Source: Bacteroidales bacterium
GTDB lineage: Bacteria; Bacteroidota; Bacteroidia; Bacteroidales; CAIWKO01
Direction: 5' to 3'
Length of the DNA stretch: 64,000 bases
Assembly (NCBI GenBank): GCA_023228145.1
Contig: JALOBU010000003.1
Location: 1 to 64,000 of the forward strand
Position 1 is the first letter of the stretch; each line of letters begins with the position of its first letter. The notes under the pieces are model-generated. The model was not told the origin of the DNA and made no database searches. It saw only the letters and a program-made list of their open reading frames with translations. The translations under genes and the position numbers were made by a program. Shown here piece after piece: positions 25,158 through 34,831 of this stretch.

Positions 25158-26822
25158 ATGAATAAAAAGGTGGTTTACCTGGTGATTTTCCTGATGATGA
25201 TGGCAATGATAGTGTTGTTTTCCATTCAATTTTACTGGATGAAAAACGCCATTGCCATGGGAGAAGCAAATTTTACGAGAAGTATCAATGAGGCCATGAA
25301 CAATGTGATTTATAAGCTGGAAAAGCTTGAAATTGCAGAGCAGATACGTTCCAAAATGTATCGGAACAAACAGGGAAAAAAAATAATGCAAACCATTGAT
25401 TCTATAAACAGAGTGTATGCAAAGGAAATTGAATCTGTTAATGCAGATACTTTGGATAATGACAGTTCTCAGGTATCAAAAAACATCTTTAATGTTACCA
25501 GCGAAAAAATAAATGTAACGGTTTTACAGGAGCACACCGGCGAAATTATTAAAACCTATGACACTACCATTGTTACTATTAAAAAACGAATGAATTCTCC
25601 CGACCCGTCTTCTCCTGTAATTTCTGATATTCCCGGATTATCTTATGGTATTGATAGCATGTTGTCGAAGGAAGTTGATATTCTGAAAGAGAATATAGAC
25701 AAATATCTTGACAGAACAACGCTTGTAAATGATGTGTTTAACGACCTGTTTAATTTTAAACACTACGATGATATTGAAAACAGGTTGAATTTTATTATTC
25801 TTGATTCAATGATACAAGAGGAATTGCGAAAAAAAAATATTTATTCCGACTACGAATTTGGTGTTTACAGCCCGTTGAGAAATGTTATGATTATTGAAAA
25901 AACAGGGCATTATCATAAAAAACTACTTGAAGAAGGTTATGCTTTCAATATTTTTCCGAGGGATTTGTTTATGACCCCGGAATATCTTATGATTTATTTC
26001 CCTAACAAAGCAGCTTATCTTTTTATGCAAAACTGGCAGATGATTTTACTTTCTTTCATTCTGATTTTTATCATTGCTTTTTCGTTTAGTTACACAATAA
26101 TTACAATTTTTAAGCAAAAGAAACTATCGGAAATGAAAAACGACTTCATCAATAATATGACACACGAGTTTAAAACCCCTATTTCAACCATTGCACTTTC
26201 CTGTGAAGTATTGTCCGATAACAGTGTGGAAAAATCACAACCACTATATAATAATTATATTCGTGTTATAAATGAAGAGAACAAAAGGCTGGGCGCTATG
26301 GCTGAGAAAATATTGCAAACGGCTGTGATTGACAAAGGACAGGTAAATTTACATACCGAACTCATTGATATACACAAAATTATTAATGAAACTGTCCAAA
26401 GCATCCGGATACAGGTTGAGGTGAAAAAAGGTATGATAAAAACAGAGCTTAATGCAGAAAACACTTTAATAAGCGCCGATAAAACCCACATAACAAATGT
26501 TATATATAACGTGATTGATAATGCCAACAAGTATTCCATTGTGAACCCGTATATCATTGTTAAAACCAACAGTGACAACAAGGGGATTCATATCACCGTT
26601 TGCGATAATGGCATTGGAATAAGCAAAGCAAACCAGAAGAAAATATTTGACAGGTTATACAGGGTGAACACCGGTAATGTCCACAATGTAAAAGGTTTCG
26701 GACTGGGGCTTCATTATGTGAAAACTATTGTGGAAACACATGGCGGAAAAGTAAACGTGGAAAGTGAAATTAAAAAAGGAACCACAATTTTTATTTTTCT
26801 GCCTTTTGATTGTAAAAAATAA
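25158..26822 (+). CDS. Two-component sensor histidine kinase
   Basis: The 554-aa inner-membrane kinase starts at the ATG at 25158. One membrane helix lies at about 6-26 and a second at about 294-318, leaving a periplasmic sensor region of about 265 residues with no recognised domain. The dimerisation box is FINNMTHEFKTPIST with the phospho-acceptor His336. ATP-binding motifs follow: NVIDNANKYS (N box), CDNGIGISKANQ and GFGLGLHYV. The response regulator gene starts two bases after its stop codon, so the pair forms one system. The signal is unknown. Confidence 0.92.
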   Translation: MNKKVVYLVIFLMMMAMIVLFSIQFYWMKNAIAMGEANFTRSINEAMNNVIYKLEKLEIAEQIRSKMYRNKQGKKIMQTIDSINRVYAKEIESVNADTLDNDSSQVSKNIFNVTSEKINVTVLQEHTGEIIKTYDTTIVTIKKRMNSPDPSSPVISDIPGLSYGIDSMLSKEVDILKENIDKYLDRTTLVNDVFNDLFNFKHYDDIENRLNFIILDSMIQEELRKKNIYSDYEFGVYSPLRNVMIIEKTGHYHKKLLEEGYAFNIFPRDLFMTPEYLMIYFPNKAAYLFMQNWQMILLSFILIFIIAFSFSYTIITIFKQKKLSEMKNDFINNMTHEFKTPISTIALSCEVLSDNSVEKSQPLYNNYIRVINEENKRLGAMAEKILQTAVIDKGQVNLHTELIDIHKIINETVQSIRIQVEVKKGMIKTELNAENTLISADKTHITNVIYNVIDNANKYSIVNPYIIVKTNSDNKGIHITVCDNGIGISKANQKKIFDRLYRVNTGNVHNVKGFGLGLHYVKTIVETHGGKVNVESEIKKGTTIFIFLPFDCKK

Positions 26823-26824
26823 TA

Positions 26825-27538
26825 ATGTATATGAAAAAGAACATTAAAATATTATTAGCAGAAGATGACAAAAACCTTGGAGAAGTTCTGAAAACTTATC
26901 TGGAGGTAAAAGGGTTTACCACAATGCTTTGTGTAAATGGTGATGATGCGTTAAATGCTTATATGGCAGAAAATTACGACCTCTGCGTTTTTGATATAAT
27001 GATGCCCTTAAAAGATGGCTTTACGCTGGCAAAAGAAATCAGGAAAAAAGATAAAAAAATCCCTATACTTTTTTTAACAGCCAAGTCCATGCAGGAGGAT
27101 ATTCTTAAGGGTTTTCAGCTTGGTGCTGACGACTATATCACAAAACCTTTCAGCATGGAAGAACTTTTGATGCGTATGACAGCAATATTGCGCCGTTCAG
27201 CGGGAAACGAAAAAACAGGAGTCCCAGTTCATACTTACAAACTTGGAAATTATATATTTGATAATACCCGGCAGTTGCTGGCTTTTCAGAACAATGAGCA
27301 GAAGCTGACTTCTAAGGAATCTGAACTATTACGCCTGCTTTGTGAATATGCCAACGATGTTCTTGACCGCAGTATTGCGTTAAAAGAAATCTGGCATGAC
27401 GATAGTTATTTCAATGCAAGAAGCATGGATGTTTATATAACAAAGCTGCGCAAGTACCTGAAAGAAGATAATAGTGTGGAACTGATAAATGTTCACGGAA
27501 CAGGGTTCAAGCTGGTTGGAAACATTGAACCTGTTTAA
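26825..27538 (+). CDS. OmpR-family response regulator
   Basis: The 237-aa cytosolic regulator receives phosphate from the kinase just upstream. The receiver domain (about 1-125) has the acidic pair Asp14-Asp15, phospho-acceptor Asp57 in FDIMMP, Thr85 and Lys107 in ITKPFS. The C-terminal winged-helix DNA-binding domain (about 140-232) includes LTSKESELLRLLCEYAND and DVYITKLRKYLKED. A second ATG two codons in (26831) is an equally good start. It resembles the RprX/RprY-type pairs of Bacteroidales in layout only. Confidence 0.92.
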   Translation: MYMKKNIKILLAEDDKNLGEVLKTYLEVKGFTTMLCVNGDDALNAYMAENYDLCVFDIMMPLKDGFTLAKEIRKKDKKIPILFLTAKSMQEDILKGFQLGADDYITKPFSMEELLMRMTAILRRSAGNEKTGVPVHTYKLGNYIFDNTRQLLAFQNNEQKLTSKESELLRLLCEYANDVLDRSIALKEIWHDDSYFNARSMDVYITKLRKYLKEDNSVELINVHGTGFKLVGNIEPV

Positions 27539-27599
27539 GAAAATCACAGCATTGGAAAATATTGTTTTATCTTGCCGCCAACAGGTCAACAGAAATGTG

Positions 27600-27607
27600 T
27601 ACCTTTG
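27600..27607 (+). promoter_or_regulatory. -7 box before ahcY
   Basis: TACCTTTG fits TAnnTTTG and lies 21 bases before the ATG at 27629. Confidence 0.55.
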
Positions 27608-27628
27608 TGCTCTTAAATTTTATACTAA

Positions 27629-29053
27629 ATGGAAACAATTATGACTCAAAAGATTGCATATAAAGTCGCAGATATTAACCTGGCAGAATGGGGCAGAAAA
27701 GAAATTGAAATTGCCGAAAAGGAAATGCCGGGGCTTATGGCTTTACGCGAAAAATATGGAAAAGAAAAACCATTAAAAGATGTAAGAATTTCCGGCTCTT
27801 TGCATATGACGATACAAACAGCCGTACTTATCGAAACACTAAAAGAACTCGGAGCTGATGTGCGTTGGGCAAGCTGTAATATTTTTTCAACCCAGGACCA
27901 CGCTGCGGCAGCTATCGCCAAAACAGGTGTCCCCGTATTTGCATGGAAAGGCGAAACCCTCGAAGATTATTGGTGGTGCACGCTTCAGGCATTATCTTTC
28001 CCCGGAGGAAAAGGCCCGCAACTTGTGGTTGATGACGGCGGTGATGCCACTTTACTGATTCACAAAGGATATCATGCGGAAAATGATGCTGCAATTCTTG
28101 ATAAAAAAGCAAACAGCAATGAAGAACAGGTAATCCTCAACCTGCTGAAAAAAGTTCTGCTTGAAGAACCCGGGAAATGGCATAATCTGGTGAAAGACTG
28201 GAAAGGTGTTTCGGAAGAAACCACCACCGGCGTTCACCGTCTTTATCAAATGTTTGAAAAAGGAGAACTCCTTGTCCCGGCCATAAATGTGAATGATTCC
28301 GTTACCAAATCGAAATTTGATAACCTTTACGGCTGCCGCGAATCGCTTGCCGATGGAATAAAACGAGCTACGGATGTGATGATAGCAGGAAAAGTGGTAG
28401 TGGTTTTAGGTTACGGCGATGTGGGCAAAGGCTGTGCAAAATCCATGAGGTCTTACGGCGCCCGTGTCATTGTAACTGAAATTGATCCGATATGCGCCCT
28501 TCAGGCGGCCATGGAAGGCTTTGAAGTTTCGCTGGTGGAAAACACTCTGGCAGAAGGGAATATTTTTGTTACCACTACCGGAAATCGCGATGTTATTACC
28601 GTTGAGCACATGGCAAAAATGAACGACCAGGCTATTGTTTGCAATATTGGGCATTTTGATAATGAAATTCAGGTGGATAAACTGGAAAATTTTCGCGGAA
28701 TTAAGAAAATTACCATTAAGCCACAGGTTGACAAATACATTTTCCCTGATGGCCATGCCATCTTTATGCTTGCCGAAGGCCGCCTAGTTAACCTGGGTTG
28801 TGCCACAGGGCATCCTTCCTTTGTGATGAGCAATTCATTCACCAATCAAACCCTTGCCCAGATTGATTTATGGAAAAACAGGGACATTTATAAAATTGAT
28901 GTTTACAGGCTCCCAAAATATCTTGACGAAGAAGTTGCCCGCCTGCATCTTGAAAAAATCGGAGTTAAACTGACAAAACTTACAAAAGAACAAGCCGATT
29001 ACATTGGTGTTCCGGTTGAAGGGCCATACAAGGCAGAACATTACAGGTATTAG
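27629..29053 (+). CDS. ahcY: Adenosylhomocysteinase
   Basis: The enzyme hydrolyses S-adenosyl-homocysteine to adenosine and homocysteine, closing the methyl cycle; the adenosine kinase-like protein at 14510-15493 could use the adenosine. The 474-aa cytosolic protein has ISGSLHMTIQTAVLIETL, NIFSTQDHAAAAIA, the NAD-binding loop GYGDVGKGCAKS, and the typical C-terminus PYKAEHYRY. A second ATG (codon 5) is an alternative start. Confidence 0.97.
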   Translation: METIMTQKIAYKVADINLAEWGRKEIEIAEKEMPGLMALREKYGKEKPLKDVRISGSLHMTIQTAVLIETLKELGADVRWASCNIFSTQDHAAAAIAKTGVPVFAWKGETLEDYWWCTLQALSFPGGKGPQLVVDDGGDATLLIHKGYHAENDAAILDKKANSNEEQVILNLLKKVLLEEPGKWHNLVKDWKGVSEETTTGVHRLYQMFEKGELLVPAINVNDSVTKSKFDNLYGCRESLADGIKRATDVMIAGKVVVVLGYGDVGKGCAKSMRSYGARVIVTEIDPICALQAAMEGFEVSLVENTLAEGNIFVTTTGNRDVITVEHMAKMNDQAIVCNIGHFDNEIQVDKLENFRGIKKITIKPQVDKYIFPDGHAIFMLAEGRLVNLGCATGHPSFVMSNSFTNQTLAQIDLWKNRDIYKIDVYRLPKYLDEEVARLHLEKIGVKLTKLTKEQADYIGVPVEGPYKAEHYRY

Positions 29054-29130
29054 CAGTTAGCAGTTAACAAGTGCAGGGCAAATTTTTTAAGCATATACAG
29101 AGATTTGGTTTTTTTACATGAAGTGATGAC

Positions 29131-30852
29131 ATGTTGAGGAAAATAGAAAAGACAATAAATATAATTATAGTATTTTTATTTATACTTTTTGTCATTTCCT
29201 GTGCCAATATTGTTTCACCATCGGGCGGGCCCAGAGATAATATTCCCCCTATGGTAAAGTCTTCCGAACCGGCAAATTATGCAGTAAATTTTAAAGATAA
29301 AAAAATAAAAATTACTTTTAATGAGTATGTTTCCCTGAAAGACCAGGCCGGCCAGGTGGTGGTTTCGCCGCCCACCGATGAAGAATTTGAATTTGGTATC
29401 AAAGGAAAATCCATCATCATTAATTTGCCCGACAGCCTGAAAGATTCGACCGTATATACGATTTATTTCGGAGAGTCTGTTTGTGATATAACAGAAGACA
29501 ATCCCATTTCCAATTATGAATTTTCTTTTTCAAGAGGCGGCATTATGGATTCATTGCAAATGCAGGGTATAATCATAGATGCACTCTCTCTGGAGCCGGT
29601 AAAAGGCGTTTATATTATGCTTTATGACAACGACGAAGATTCAACTCCCGTAAAGCAAAAACCGCTTTATATTACAAAAACCAACGCAAAGGGGAAGTTT
29701 ATTCTTAAACACATTAAGCCCGGCAGGTTTAAAATATTTGCACTGTCAGATATGAATTCAGATTTGTTATTCAACCAACCCAACGAAAGTATTGCTTTTT
29801 CCGATAGTCTGCGAACGCCACAATACATCAATAAAAAATCTGACAGCCTGGCAAAAGCGGATTCCACCTATGTGCCGGAAGTTGTCAGAAATATTGAACT
29901 TAAAATGTTTTTACAGCCCGATTCTGTTCAAAAATTGTTGAAAGCACGTTCAGAAGTTTACCGGCAGATTAAATTGATTTTTAAGAATCCGGTAAAAGAG
30001 TTAAAAATAAATGTGTTGAACAAAATTTTACCCGAAAACTGGAAAACAGATGAATTCTCACTAAGCAAGGATACACTTACCTGCTGGCTTATGGACCCGG
30101 ATGCAGATTCCCTGAAACTTGAAATTGTTGATGATGAATATATTGTTGATACTGTGACGATTGCATTAAGGCAAAAGCCAACAGATGATAAAAAGCCACA
30201 CAAACCCGGTGGTAAAAATGTTGAGGAAATAAGCAAATTGGCATTATCATCTTCTGCAAGTTCAGGTTCGCTGCCTTATTATAAACTCCTGCTGCTGAAA
30301 TGTGCAAACCCTCTTGCCTCTTTCGATTCATCGAAAATCATTTTATCTGAAAAAAAAGACAGCCTGTTGATTCCGGTTACTTTTAGAGCATCTCTGGATG
30401 AAAATCCTGTAAAAAGGACATGTGTCATAAATTATGACTGGCAGCCAAAAACTACATATAATTTACTCGTATTGCCAGGAGCTTTTACCGACATTTATAA
30501 ATTGACTAACGACAGCCTGAAAGTTACTTTTACAACAAACAGTCCGGAAGATTATGGTAAATTATTTTTTACATTAAAGCATGAAAGCATTGAAAAGAAG
30601 TATCTCATTCAATTATTAACTGAGAGCAATACTCTTATTTCTCAGAAAAATGCAGGTAACAACCAGATTGTTTTCGAGAATTTAATACCGGCAAATTATA
30701 AAATTCGTATTGTTGAAGATGTAAATAAAAATGACAAATGGGATACAGGAGATTATTTTAAAAGAAAACAACCTGAGCCGGTATTTTACTTCCCCCAGCA
30801 AATAAATATACGTGCAAACTGGGATACCGAATTTGATTTTGTGCTGCAATAA
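29131..30852 (+). CDS. Lipoprotein with N-terminal Ig-like domain
   Basis: The 573-aa protein has a lipoprotein signal with lipobox VISC (Cys24), so it is anchored in the envelope. Residues about 38-135 form an Ig-like domain of the SbsA/Big_5 type (PPMVKSSEPANYAVNFKDKKIKITFNEYVSL). A carboxypeptidase-regulatory-like segment follows (about 145-205). The C-terminal half repeats the same beta-rich pattern. This is a common Bacteroidota lipoprotein layout of unknown function. Confidence 0.82.
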   Translation: MLRKIEKTINIIIVFLFILFVISCANIVSPSGGPRDNIPPMVKSSEPANYAVNFKDKKIKITFNEYVSLKDQAGQVVVSPPTDEEFEFGIKGKSIIINLPDSLKDSTVYTIYFGESVCDITEDNPISNYEFSFSRGGIMDSLQMQGIIIDALSLEPVKGVYIMLYDNDEDSTPVKQKPLYITKTNAKGKFILKHIKPGRFKIFALSDMNSDLLFNQPNESIAFSDSLRTPQYINKKSDSLAKADSTYVPEVVRNIELKMFLQPDSVQKLLKARSEVYRQIKLIFKNPVKELKINVLNKILPENWKTDEFSLSKDTLTCWLMDPDADSLKLEIVDDEYIVDTVTIALRQKPTDDKKPHKPGGKNVEEISKLALSSSASSGSLPYYKLLLLKCANPLASFDSSKIILSEKKDSLLIPVTFRASLDENPVKRTCVINYDWQPKTTYNLLVLPGAFTDIYKLTNDSLKVTFTTNSPEDYGKLFFTLKHESIEKKYLIQLLTESNTLISQKNAGNNQIVFENLIPANYKIRIVEDVNKNDKWDTGDYFKRKQPEPVFYFPQQINIRANWDTEFDFVLQ

Positions 30853-30933
30853 ATAATGATTGTTTGTTAAAAACCTAATTTGGTAGTTAATAATTATTTT
30901 TAACTATTTTTAACATTATTGTTTAAAGAAGTG

Positions 30934-30941
30934 TATTTTTG
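30934..30941 (+). promoter_or_regulatory. -7 box before the mce-mmd operon
   Basis: TATTTTTG fits TAnnTTTG, 12 bases before the ATG at 30954. It supports that ATG over the in-frame TTG at 30939, which overlaps the box. Confidence 0.55.
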
Positions 30942-30953
30942 CAAAAAAATATT

Positions 30954-31367
30954 ATGAATATTTCACATATTGAACACATCGGAATTGCAGTTAAAAACCT
31001 TGAAGAAAGCATAAAATACTACGAAAACGTATTGGGTTTCAAGTGTTATGCTGTGGAAGAGGTGGCTGAACAGAAAGTAAAAACGGCATTTTTTATGGTT
31101 GGCCAGACGAAAATTGAATTGCTTGAATCAACAGATCCGGAGGGACCTATTGGCAGATTTATCGAGAAAAAAGGAGAGGGTATACACCACATAGCGTTTG
31201 CTGCCCGCGATCTCGAATCATCATTGACCGAACTGGAATCCAAAGGGGTACAATTGATCGACAAAACACCGCGTAAGGGCGCCGAAGGCCTGCATATTGC
31301 TTTTTTGCATCCCAAATCAACCATCGGCGTACTGACTGAATTATGTGAAGACAAAAACAAAAAGTGA
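30954..31367 (+). CDS. mce: Methylmalonyl-CoA epimerase
   Basis: The enzyme interconverts the (S) and (R) forms of methylmalonyl-CoA, linking the mutase to the decarboxylase encoded next. The 137-aa vicinal-oxygen-chelate fold protein has paired metal-binding motifs: HIEHIGIAV at the N-terminus, KIELLES, GEGIHHIAFA and GVLTELCE at the C-terminus. It is the first gene of the decarboxylase operon. Confidence 0.94.
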   Translation: MNISHIEHIGIAVKNLEESIKYYENVLGFKCYAVEEVAEQKVKTAFFMVGQTKIELLESTDPEGPIGRFIEKKGEGIHHIAFAARDLESSLTELESKGVQLIDKTPRKGAEGLHIAFLHPKSTIGVLTELCEDKNKK

Positions 31368-31445
31368 TCCGCAAGGATATTTACACTGAAAAGTAAAAAG
31401 AGTATCATAAATTCCTGAATGTAAATAATATAAAAAAATTACAAT

Positions 31446-33005
31446 ATGGCTTTACAAGACAAAATAAAAGAGCTGCTCGACAAACGGGAACAGGCAAAAC
31501 TCGGCGGAGGCCAAAAACGCATTGATTCACAGCACAAAAAAGGAAAACTCACGGCGAGGGAAAGAATAGACATGCTTTTGGATGAAGGCAGTTTTGAGGA
31601 GTTTGATATGTTTGTAACCCATCGTTGTACAAATTTTGGGTTGGAAAAAGAAACGTACATGTCGGATGGTGTTGTTACCGGATATGGAACCATTGACGGA
31701 CGTATGGTGTATATTTTTGCTCAGGATTTTACGGTTTTCGGCGGTTCGCTTTCAGAGACCTTTGCACAGAAAATCTGCAAAGTAATGGATATGGCCATGA
31801 AAGTAGGTGCCCCGGTCATCGGCATCAACGACAGCGGCGGAGCCCGCATTCAGGAAGGCGTTACCAGCCTTGCCGGATATGCTGAAATTTTTCAGCGTAA
31901 TATTATGGCATCGGGTGTTATACCTCAGATTTCAGCCATTTTCGGCCCTTGTGCCGGTGGCGCCGTGTATTCTCCTGCCTTGACGGATTTTATCATGATG
32001 ACCAAGAAAAACAGTTATATGTTTGTGACCGGCCCCAAGGTGGTAAAAACCGTTACCGGAGAAATAATAACGGATGAAGAACTCGGTGGCGCCATGATTC
32101 ATGGAACAAAATCCGGCGTCAATCATTTTGTGGCAGAAGATGAACAGGAAGGGTTTATGCTGATAAGAAAACTTCTGAGCTATCTTCCGCAGAACAACCT
32201 CGAAGATCCACCCTTAGCGCCCTGCGACGATCCTATTGATCGTCTGGAAGATTTTCTCAACGAGATCGTTCCCGATAATCCAAATAAACCTTATGATGTA
32301 AAAGATGTTATTCACGCTATCGTAGATGAGGGTGAGTTCTTTGAGGTCATGAGGCATTTTGCCCCAAACATTGTGATCGGGTATGCAAGGTTTAACGGTA
32401 TGTCGGTCGGTATTGTAGCGAATCAGCCCAACTACCTTGCCGGGGTGCTTGATATCAATGCCTCGCGCAAAGCCGCACGTTTTGTACGCTTCTGCGATGC
32501 CTTTAATATTCCTCTGGTTACTTTGGTCGATGTGCCGGGATTTTTACCGGGTACCACTCAGGAATACGGCGGGATTATCATTCATGGCGCTAAACTTTTA
32601 TATGCTTATGGCGAAGCTACAGTGCCCAAGGTTACTGTAACGCTGCGTAAATCTTATGGCGGCGCCCATGATGTGATGAGTTCCAAACAACTGAGGGGGG
32701 ATATCAACTATGCATGGCCTTCAGCGGAAATCGCTGTTATGGGACCCAAAGGCGCTATTGAAGTTTTATTCCAGAAAGACCTCAAGGAAATAACTGATGA
32801 AGCAGAAAAAGAAAAATTCATCGCCCAGAAGGAAAATGATTACAAGGATAAATTTGCCAATCCCTACCAGGCGGCAAAATACGGATATATTGACGATGTG
32901 ATCGAGCCGAGAAATACCAGGTTCCGGGTGATTCGCGCACTGCAGTCGCTGGCAACAAAAAAGGATTCCAACCCTCCGAAAAAACATTCCAACTTACCAC
33001 TTTAA
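31446..33005 (+). CDS. mmdA: Methylmalonyl-CoA decarboxylase carboxyltransferase subunit
   Basis: The 519-aa carboxyltransferase takes the carboxyl group from (R)-methylmalonyl-CoA to the biotin carrier, forming propionyl-CoA. It has the two crotonase-like halves of acyl-CoA carboxylase beta subunits, with GINDSGGARIQEGV and FGPCAGGAVYSPAL in the N-half and VDVPGFLPGT plus RKSYGGAHDVMSS in the C-half. It is followed by gamma-like, biotin-carrier and beta subunit genes. A propionyl-CoA carboxylase role is the alternative, but the beta subunit at 34832 favours the sodium pump. Confidence 0.93.
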   Translation: MALQDKIKELLDKREQAKLGGGQKRIDSQHKKGKLTARERIDMLLDEGSFEEFDMFVTHRCTNFGLEKETYMSDGVVTGYGTIDGRMVYIFAQDFTVFGGSLSETFAQKICKVMDMAMKVGAPVIGINDSGGARIQEGVTSLAGYAEIFQRNIMASGVIPQISAIFGPCAGGAVYSPALTDFIMMTKKNSYMFVTGPKVVKTVTGEIITDEELGGAMIHGTKSGVNHFVAEDEQEGFMLIRKLLSYLPQNNLEDPPLAPCDDPIDRLEDFLNEIVPDNPNKPYDVKDVIHAIVDEGEFFEVMRHFAPNIVIGYARFNGMSVGIVANQPNYLAGVLDINASRKAARFVRFCDAFNIPLVTLVDVPGFLPGTTQEYGGIIIHGAKLLYAYGEATVPKVTVTLRKSYGGAHDVMSSKQLRGDINYAWPSAEIAVMGPKGAIEVLFQKDLKEITDEAEKEKFIAQKENDYKDKFANPYQAAKYGYIDDVIEPRNTRFRVIRALQSLATKKDSNPPKKHSNLPL

Positions 33006-33015
33006 TTGTACAGTT

Positions 33016-33261
33016 ATGGCAGTTTTTAGAAAGAAAAAAATAGAAAAACCTTTGGTCGAAGAAGTGGTTCAGGAAACCAACTTTGATGAAATCGCGGCCG
33101 TAATTGCTATGGCAATAGATATGCATGTCAGGGATATTCACGATTACGAAAAAACTGTATTGACCATTCAGAAAGTTATGCGGCCCTATTCACCCTGGAG
33201 CTCAAAAATTTATGGATTGCGCCAGACCCCGTTGCATATTCCCCGCCAAAGATTTAAATAA
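33016..33261 (+). CDS. Decarboxylase gamma-like protein, soluble part only
   Basis: The 81-aa protein occupies the usual position of the gamma (OadG-like) subunit between mmdA and the biotin carrier. Its sequence matches only the cytosolic tail of that family: a basic start (FRKKKIEK), the FDEIAAVIAMAID helix and the terminal YSPWSSKIYGLRQ motif. The N-terminal membrane helix expected for an OadG protein is missing. A separate 50-aa membrane-helix protein at 35995-36147 could supply it. Family recognition is from memory of operon order and motif. Confidence 0.7.
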   Translation: MAVFRKKKIEKPLVEEVVQETNFDEIAAVIAMAIDMHVRDIHDYEKTVLTIQKVMRPYSPWSSKIYGLRQTPLHIPRQRFK

Positions 33262-33287
33262 TAGTCATTAATCTAAATAACCGAGAT

Positions 33288-33728
33288 ATGAGTAAATATA
33301 AATTTCAAATAAATAAAAATCAGTACGAAGTCGAAATATCCAATATTGATGATAATATTGCAGATGTTTTAGTTAACGGCACTTCATACAAGGTTGAAGT
33401 TGACAAGTCGTTGCAGACGACAAAAACGCCAAAACTGGTACGGACTGTAGCTGTACCTTCGACAGATGCATCGCCTCAGACTGCCAAAACCTCATCGCCT
33501 TCTGCTCCTAAAGGAAGCGGCGTGGTCAAATCCCCCCTGCCGGGTATCATTTTAAACATTTATGTTAATGTTGGCGATTCCGTGTCGATCGGGCAAAAAA
33601 TAATTACTCTTGAAGCAATGAAAATGGAAAACAATATCAATTCTGATAAAGAAGGGAAAGTAACCAATATCAAAGTTAAAAAGGGTGATGCTGTTATGGA
33701 AGGTGATGTTCTAGTGGAAATTAATTAA
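33288..33728 (+). CDS. mmdC: Biotin carboxyl carrier subunit
   Basis: The 146-aa protein has a C-terminal biotinyl domain (about 75-146) with the biotin-accepting Lys112 in EAMKMENNI. A flexible Pro/Ala/Ser/Thr-rich linker (about 55-77) and a small N-terminal domain precede it. It shuttles carboxyl groups between the carboxyltransferase and the membrane beta subunit. Confidence 0.94.
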   Translation: MSKYKFQINKNQYEVEISNIDDNIADVLVNGTSYKVEVDKSLQTTKTPKLVRTVAVPSTDASPQTAKTSSPSAPKGSGVVKSPLPGIILNIYVNVGDSVSIGQKIITLEAMKMENNINSDKEGKVTNIKVKKGDAVMEGDVLVEIN

Positions 33729-33742
33729 TTTGGTATATTGTT

Positions 33743-34795
33743 ATGAATCCTGTTACAATTTATTGGATCGTTTTTATTGCGTTATTCATAGTGGTTTTTT
33801 TAATAGATTTTTATGTTACCGATCACCGGAAAGGCCAGTTGACGGTAAAAACTTCGTTGAAATGGACCGCACTATGGATCAGTATCGCTTTGCTTTTCGG
33901 AGTTTCTCTTTATTTTTTCTTTCCGCAAAATCCCGATAGTGCAGTAAAAACAGGACCTGTGATGATGACGAAATTCATTTCAGGGTATTTAACGGAATAT
34001 TCTCTTTCGGTTGATAACCTTTTTGTTTTTATCATGATCTTTTCTATGATGGCGGTAAGTGCAAAAAATCAACCCCGTTTGTTAAAACTGGGGATTTTAA
34101 TCTCCATCGTATTGCGCATATTGTTTATTTTAGTGGGAATGGAACTTGTGGAACAATTCCATTGGATCATATATATATTTGGCGCTATTCTTATTTGGAC
34201 CGCCTACAAAATGGCTTTTACCAAAGAAGATGACCAGGTTGATCCTACAAAAAATATTCTTTACAAAGGTGCATCAAAGCTTTTTCCTGTTGACCCGGAC
34301 AAGGATCCTCATAAATTTATACATAAAATAAACGGGAAATGGCACATAACATCCATCTTGCTGGTGCTTCTGGTACTGGGGTCTACCGATGTTTTGTTTG
34401 CGGTGGATTCTATACCTGCTATTATTGGCGTTATCAAGGAAGGTGCGACCAACATTTTAACACCCGGGGAAGAAAATTTTATTGCCATAACCTCCAATGT
34501 TTTTGCTGTGATGGGACTGATTTCTTTATTTTTCGCACTTAAAGGAATTATTGGCCTGTTCCGTTTTTTAAAACACGGGGTCAGTTTCATACTTTTCTTT
34601 ATTGGCGCTAAAATGTTAGTGTCGGCTATTCCTGCCGTAGGGAAATTTTTCTCCATGCACTCATGGGTTTCCTTAGTAGTAATTGTCTCTACCTTGACCC
34701 TGTCCATTCTTCTATCTATGGTTATCTCAGAAAAAAAAGAAATCAATGAATTAAAAGAAGAAGTTGAAACTTTGAAGGATGATATATTAGATTAA
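33743..34795 (+). CDS. TerC family membrane protein
   Basis: The 350-aa protein has eight or so membrane helices and the family motifs EYSLSVDNLFVFIMIF and STDVLFAVDSIPAI, whose acidic residues lie in membrane segments. TerC/Alx proteins are linked to manganese export, pH response or tellurite resistance. Here the gene sits 14 bases after the biotin carrier and 36 bases before the beta subunit, so it is within the decarboxylase operon. That suggests a role tied to ion balance at the sodium pump, though this is inference. Confidence 0.92.
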   Translation: MNPVTIYWIVFIALFIVVFLIDFYVTDHRKGQLTVKTSLKWTALWISIALLFGVSLYFFFPQNPDSAVKTGPVMMTKFISGYLTEYSLSVDNLFVFIMIFSMMAVSAKNQPRLLKLGILISIVLRILFILVGMELVEQFHWIIYIFGAILIWTAYKMAFTKEDDQVDPTKNILYKGASKLFPVDPDKDPHKFIHKINGKWHITSILLVLLVLGSTDVLFAVDSIPAIIGVIKEGATNILTPGEENFIAITSNVFAVMGLISLFFALKGIIGLFRFLKHGVSFILFFIGAKMLVSAIPAVGKFFSMHSWVSLVVIVSTLTLSILLSMVISEKKEINELKEEVETLKDDILD

Positions 34796-34831
34796 AAAAC
34801 AATATTTATACAATAATTAAATAATAGTCTT

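Noticed and set aside
30939..30953. Upstream start for methylmalonyl-CoA epimerase
   Set aside because: The codon is TTG and overlaps the -7 promoter box; ATG 30954 gives the typical N-terminus.
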